From NCBI GenBank assembly GCA_036843405.1, contig DAITSJ010000032.1, forward strand, positions 1-25,335: DNA of 25,335 bases, read 5' to 3'. Origin of the DNA: DGNJ01 sp002388905. Its GTDB lineage: Bacteria > Pseudomonadota > Gammaproteobacteria > Pseudomonadales > Porticoccaceae. Each line of letters starts with the position of its first letter. Within the stretch, counting starts at the first letter, position 1. The translations under genes and the position numbers were made by a program. Under the pieces are notes generated by a model. The model was not told where the DNA came from. It searched no databases and saw only the letters and a list, made by a program, of their open reading frames with translations. Below, piece by piece: positions 22,365 to 25,335 of this stretch.

Positions 22365-24785
22365 CTAAAAACGGTACTTCAGACTAGCGCCGAAAGTACG
22401 CGGGTTACCCTGATTTTCCAGGATAAATCCGAGCACATCCCAACTCTGAAAAATATTGGTGGCGTACTCCTCCTCCGTCAGGTTGCGACCCCAGAGGGCA
22501 ATCTCGAGATTGGGATTATTCAGGGTCAATGACACCCGGGCATTGAGCAAGCCATAGCTATCGATCTTCGAAAGGTCGTTGATAATGGCCGCGTCCTGGA
22601 TTGCCTGGGGTCCGGCACCCGGTGTAGCCGTGGTGGTAACGATGGCCTGATCGTCCACGTAGGAATAGTCAACGTGGGCGACCAGCTCGCCGAAATCCAG
22701 ATTAAAGGTCTGCGTGGCCCCGATGCTGTAGTTCAGGTCGGGAGTCCGGGGCAGTTCCTCACCACTGCGATCGACGACGATGGGGTTGGCCACAGTGCCG
22801 CGCGTTTCGGTAAAGGAGCCGTCAACATACTCTCCGTCCATCACGGCCACGGAGGCATTGAGCTCGAAGCCCTCCCAGAGCAATGCCGTTAGCTCCAACT
22901 CCGCGCCGGTGATTTCCGTATCCCCGGTGTTGGTGTTGAACTGGGTCAGGCCGCTACCGGAACTCGAGAAAGCGTTGATAATCCGCTGCACGTCCTCGCC
23001 TTCCAGATAGAATACCGCCAGGTTGGTACGCAGACGGTTATCCCATAAGTCCGCTTTAATGCCGAACTCGATATCCTCCACTTTTTCAGGATCCACCGCC
23101 GAGGTAAATGGAGCGGGTGTTTCCCGGGTGTTGAGGCTGCCTGCCATGGAGGCGCGGCTGTGTTTTGCGTAAAGGAAGATATTGTCTGTGAGCTGGTAGT
23201 CCAGGCTGATCAGATAAGCCGGGTAACTAAACGAGGCAGTTTCCTTCAATCGGCAACCGCCCAGGGGGCCGACCTGTGCCAATTCCGCGGCCGTCAAACC
23301 ACAACTGATGGGCAAACCCGCCTGGGGTATATAGTTACCCAGGGGCTGCTTCACCACCTCTCGCTCATCCCAGGTATAGCGGTAGCCTGCCGTTACGCGC
23401 AGCTTTTCGGTGAAGTCGTAATTAGCCTGCAGGAATACTGCCTCAGAGGTGGCCCCGAAATCCGACAACGTCAGGCGATAGGGAAAGGGCACGCTTTCCA
23501 GGGGAATTACCCCAATAAGGGGCTGAATGAAGACCCCAAACTGGTGCGCCTTGGAAAACTCGTCACCGGCCTCGTCAAAGTAAAACAGGCCGCCGATCAG
23601 GTTCAGATCGCCGATCTGGCCGGAAAGCTGCAATTCCTGGCTAAACTGGTGCTGCCGATATTGCGAGAAGAAGGAAATAAGATCGATAGGAGAGCCATCC
23701 AGGTCGTTCTGGTTGGAACTCAGGGATTCCCGGTAGGCGGTAATCGATTTGAGAGTGGCCCCGCCGAAATCTATCTCGATGTCCAGGGTCGTACCGGTTG
23801 CGCGGTGGTAATTGGAGGGGTTGAGGATTTCCTCGTCCAATACCGCCGTGCGCACATCGCCAAAAGTTTTCCAGAAATCCGCGCCGCTTGACGTTTCGTA
23901 ATCCCGGGGATTAAGGCCCACGGAAGCAAACAATTGACCCACGGTGGGCAGACCGGGAGCTGCCTGACCATCATCATTATAGGCAATCACCGCAGTGGGC
24001 GTGCCGTTGTCCTGGTAATATTCGTGATCCACCGAGAAAAAGATTCTCATGGGGATGTCGTCGGGCTCGTAAAGAATGGAGCCTCTGGCAGAGTAACTCT
24101 CATCCACATCCTTGTACTCGATGTCTCTGACCGGGTTGTCGATATAGCCGTCGCGAGTGTTGAAGCGGTAGGCAAACCGTGTGGCCAACTCGTCACCCAT
24201 CAGCGGCACATTGAGTACCGCCTCCACATGGCGAAAATCGTAGTTGCCGACTTCTCCCTTAACGTAGCCTTCAAATTCGCCCACCGGCTTGTTGGTTGAA
24301 ACGCTCAATGCACCGCCGGTAGTGTTGCGACCGAACAGGGTTCCCTGGGGACCACGCAGTACTTCCACCTGGGAAACGTCGAGGAAGCCCAGATTACTGG
24401 CGATTGGTCGGCCAAGGTAAACACCGTCAATGTAGATTCCCACAGCGGAATCCGTCACCGAGTTAGGGCTGTTCTGGGCCTGGCCTCGTATCGATGTATA
24501 GACGATACTCGCGGGACCGGTCCCGCCCGTGCCGATCGTGAGGTTGGGCGCGGTACGCTGAAGATCAACCATCTGCTCAACCTGTTTCTTGATCAGCATT
24601 TCCTCGTTCAGTGCCGTCACGGCCACAGGCGTGGTCTGCAGACTTTCCTGGGTTTTCCGGGCCGTAACCACAATTTCTTCGAGGGCGGGTTCCGCCGCGT
24701 GCAGCAGCCCCGGCGACGCGACCAGGCAGGCTAGCAACAATTGACGGTGCAGCGGGAAAGGTTTCTTGCTCTCTGGATATTTCAT
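22365..24785 (-). CDS. TonB-dependent outer-membrane receptor 2
   Basis: An 806-residue receptor. The signal peptide covers about the first 30 residues (LLLACLVASPGLLHA-A). The TonB-box-like LEEIVVTARK follows. The plug motif VLRGPQGTLFGRNTTGGA lies near residues 142-159, and the barrel ends GASLKYRF with the canonical terminal Phe. A Cys pair brackets a predicted outer loop. The first ATG of the frame is 24788, but the ribosome site GGGAG is only three bases from it and six from ATG 24785, so I prefer 24785. It is monocistronic with its own terminator. It differs from receptor 1, especially in the barrel, so the two may take different substrates. It probably serves the P450/NTF2 cluster beside it; the cargo cannot be read from sequence. 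Confidence 0.92.
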   Translation of the reverse strand: MKYPESKKPFPLHRQLLLACLVASPGLLHAAEPALEEIVVTARKTQESLQTTPVAVTALNEEMLIKKQVEQMVDLQRTAPNLTIGTGGTGPASIVYTSIRGQAQNSPNSVTDSAVGIYIDGVYLGRPIASNLGFLDVSQVEVLRGPQGTLFGRNTTGGALSVSTNKPVGEFEGYVKGEVGNYDFRHVEAVLNVPLMGDELATRFAYRFNTRDGYIDNPVRDIEYKDVDESYSARGSILYEPDDIPMRIFFSVDHEYYQDNGTPTAVIAYNDDGQAAPGLPTVGQLFASVGLNPRDYETSSGADFWKTFGDVRTAVLDEEILNPSNYHRATGTTLDIEIDFGGATLKSITAYRESLSSNQNDLDGSPIDLISFFSQYRQHQFSQELQLSGQIGDLNLIGGLFYFDEAGDEFSKAHQFGVFIQPLIGVIPLESVPFPYRLTLSDFGATSEAVFLQANYDFTEKLRVTAGYRYTWDEREVVKQPLGNYIPQAGLPISCGLTAAELAQVGPLGGCRLKETASFSYPAYLISLDYQLTDNIFLYAKHSRASMAGSLNTRETPAPFTSAVDPEKVEDIEFGIKADLWDNRLRTNLAVFYLEGEDVQRIINAFSSSGSGLTQFNTNTGDTEITGAELELTALLWEGFELNASVAVMDGEYVDGSFTETRGTVANPIVVDRSGEELPRTPDLNYSIGATQTFNLDFGELVAHVDYSYVDDQAIVTTTATPGAGPQAIQDAAIINDLSKIDSYGLLNARVSLTLNNPNLEIALWGRNLTEEEYATNIFQSWDVLGFILENQGNPRTFGASLKYRF

Positions 24786-24936
24786 CATGTTCTCCCAAAA
24801 TCAAGGTAAGAACATCCTTGTTATGATTATTTATTGTGCCATGCGAGTTGGCTGGTTAAGAGCCGGACACGGTTATTTAGACCGGTTTACGAGCCGATCC
24901 TGTCGCTTATACCTCGAAGCCAATCGCTTTGCAAGC

Positions 24937-24967
24937 GGTTTGTTAGGGTTAGGGTTTGTTAGGGTTT
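24937..24967. repeat. Short tandem repeat with TTAGGG core
   Basis: GGTTTGTTAGGGTT occurs at 24937-24950 and again at 24953-24966, separated by AG, giving a 16-bp period and three TTAGGG cores in 31 nt. It lies about 150 nt upstream of receptor 2. Confidence 0.6.
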
Positions 24968-25105
24968 ATTTCAGAATGGTCTTTCCCGGGAATATCGACA
25001 TTATTCCGCGATCGGGTTGCTTGAAAGCGGTGATGGCCCATTGCGGATGGGACGGAATGATAAACAGGGTTTGATGAGTGCCATCCCCCGTTAATGGTGT
25101 GGAGC

Positions 25106-25160
25106 CCTGCAAATTTGTCGAACCGCGCTTCAAAGAACGCGTCCGGACTATCTGCCAATT
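25106..25160 (+). repeat. 55-bp direct repeat, copy 1
   Basis: Identical over 55 bases to 25281-25335, at a distance of 175 bp. It starts CCTGCAAATTTG and ends ATCTGCCAATT. It is followed directly by a terminator and a tRNA-Lys 3' fragment. Confidence 0.9.
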
Positions 25161-25197
25161 AAAAAAGGCCACCCGCTGGGTGACCTTTTTTAATTGG
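25155..25197 (-). terminator. Bidirectional terminator after tRNA-Lys fragment
   Basis: The 20-nt arms 25155-25174 and 25178-25197 pair with one mismatch (a G-U pair on the minus strand) around a 3-nt loop, with A6/T6 tracts on the two sides. It directly follows the CCA end of the tRNA-Lys fragment on the minus strand, as a tRNA terminator would. Confidence 0.85.
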
Positions 25198-25213
25198 TGG
25201 GTCGTGCTGGATT
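25195..25213 (-). pseudogene. 3'-end fragment of a tRNA-Lys gene
   Basis: Read on the minus strand these 19 bases give AATCCAGCACGACCCACCA. This matches the T-arm end, the 3' acceptor strand (ACGACCC), discriminator A and CCA of bacterial tRNA-Lys, whose 5' strand is GGGTCGT. The T-loop TTCG that should precede is absent, and the sequence changes abruptly at 25214. No D-arm, anticodon arm or 5' acceptor strand is found nearby. It is therefore a broken copy, probably a recombination or integration scar. Confidence 0.65.
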
Positions 25214-25280
25214 GACTCGGGCCATCCCGGCCCTCGGGGCTACGCCCCAGCTACGCTTCGCTGCGCTGCCCAAATTTGCT

Positions 25281-25335
25281 CCTGCAAATTTGTCGAACCG
25301 CGCTTCAAAGAACGCGTCCGGACTATCTGCCAATT
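25281..25335 (+). repeat. 55-bp direct repeat, copy 2 (cut by window end)
   Basis: Second copy of the sequence at 25106-25160. The match runs to the last base of the window, so the true repeat may be longer and may include the terminator and a tRNA-Lys gene beyond the edge. CAAATTTG occurs on both sides of its start (25271-25278 and 25285-25292). Confidence 0.9.

Larger units (their letters stand above)
24786..25335. other. Non-coding right edge of window
   Basis: No gene is supported in these 550 nt. It holds, in order, the small repeat CAAGG-N9-CCTTG (24802-24820) in the receptor 2 leader, a TTAGGG-like repeat (24937-24967), the first copy of a 55-bp direct repeat, a terminator, a tRNA-Lys 3' fragment, a 67-nt GC-rich spacer and the second repeat copy cut by the window end. 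Confidence 0.6.

Noticed and set aside
25106..25335. A CRISPR array
   Set aside because: There are only two copies of a 55-bp unit, unequal content between them and no cas genes; tRNA-linked duplication explains it better.

Overview
The window looks like chromosomal DNA of a GC-rich marine gammaproteobacterium. A Halieaceae/Spongiibacteraceae-type Cellvibrionales member is my best guess. This is inferred from two large TonB-dependent receptors of the EEIV(V/I)TAR type beside P450, acyl-CoA and SnoaL-like genes, and from a valine/isobutyrate operon under an AraC-type regulator. No phage, IS element, CRISPR array, rRNA or intact tRNA is visible. A tRNA-Lys 3'-end fragment with a 55-bp repeat lies at the right edge.

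Layout. (1) 237-455 (+): a small P450-type ferredoxin, then a strong terminator. (2) 6186-658 (-): a five-gene operon for isobutyryl-CoA oxidation: acylating aldehyde dehydrogenase, isobutyryl-CoA dehydrogenase, methacrylyl-CoA hydratase, 3-hydroxyisobutyryl-CoA hydrolase and mmsB. An AraC-family regulator is divergent at 6526-7401. (3) 14401-7408 (-): TonB-dependent receptor, LuxE-like acyl-protein synthetase, LuxC-like acyl reductase and an MFS transporter, probably one transcript. (4) 14749-21767: single genes that alternate strand: AlkK-like acyl-CoA synthetase (+), P450 (-), MFS exporter (+), NTF2-like protein (-), second P450 (+), second NTF2-like protein (-). (5) 24785-22365 (-): second TonB-dependent receptor with its own terminator. 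(6) 24786-25335: non-coding, with TTAGGG-like repeats, a 20-bp-stem terminator, the tRNA-Lys fragment and the repeat.

How it may work together (inference). The receptors would import a hydrophobic, probably terpenoid or branched aliphatic compound. The two P450cam-like enzymes would hydroxylate it. The acyl-CoA synthetase and the LuxE/LuxC pair would interconvert acid, acyl-CoA and aldehyde. Branched C4 units would drain through the isobutyryl-CoA operon to propionyl-CoA. The most unusual points are the LuxE/LuxC pair in an operon with a receptor and an exporter but no luciferase, and an AdhE/SauS-type acylating dehydrogenase where MmsA would be expected.
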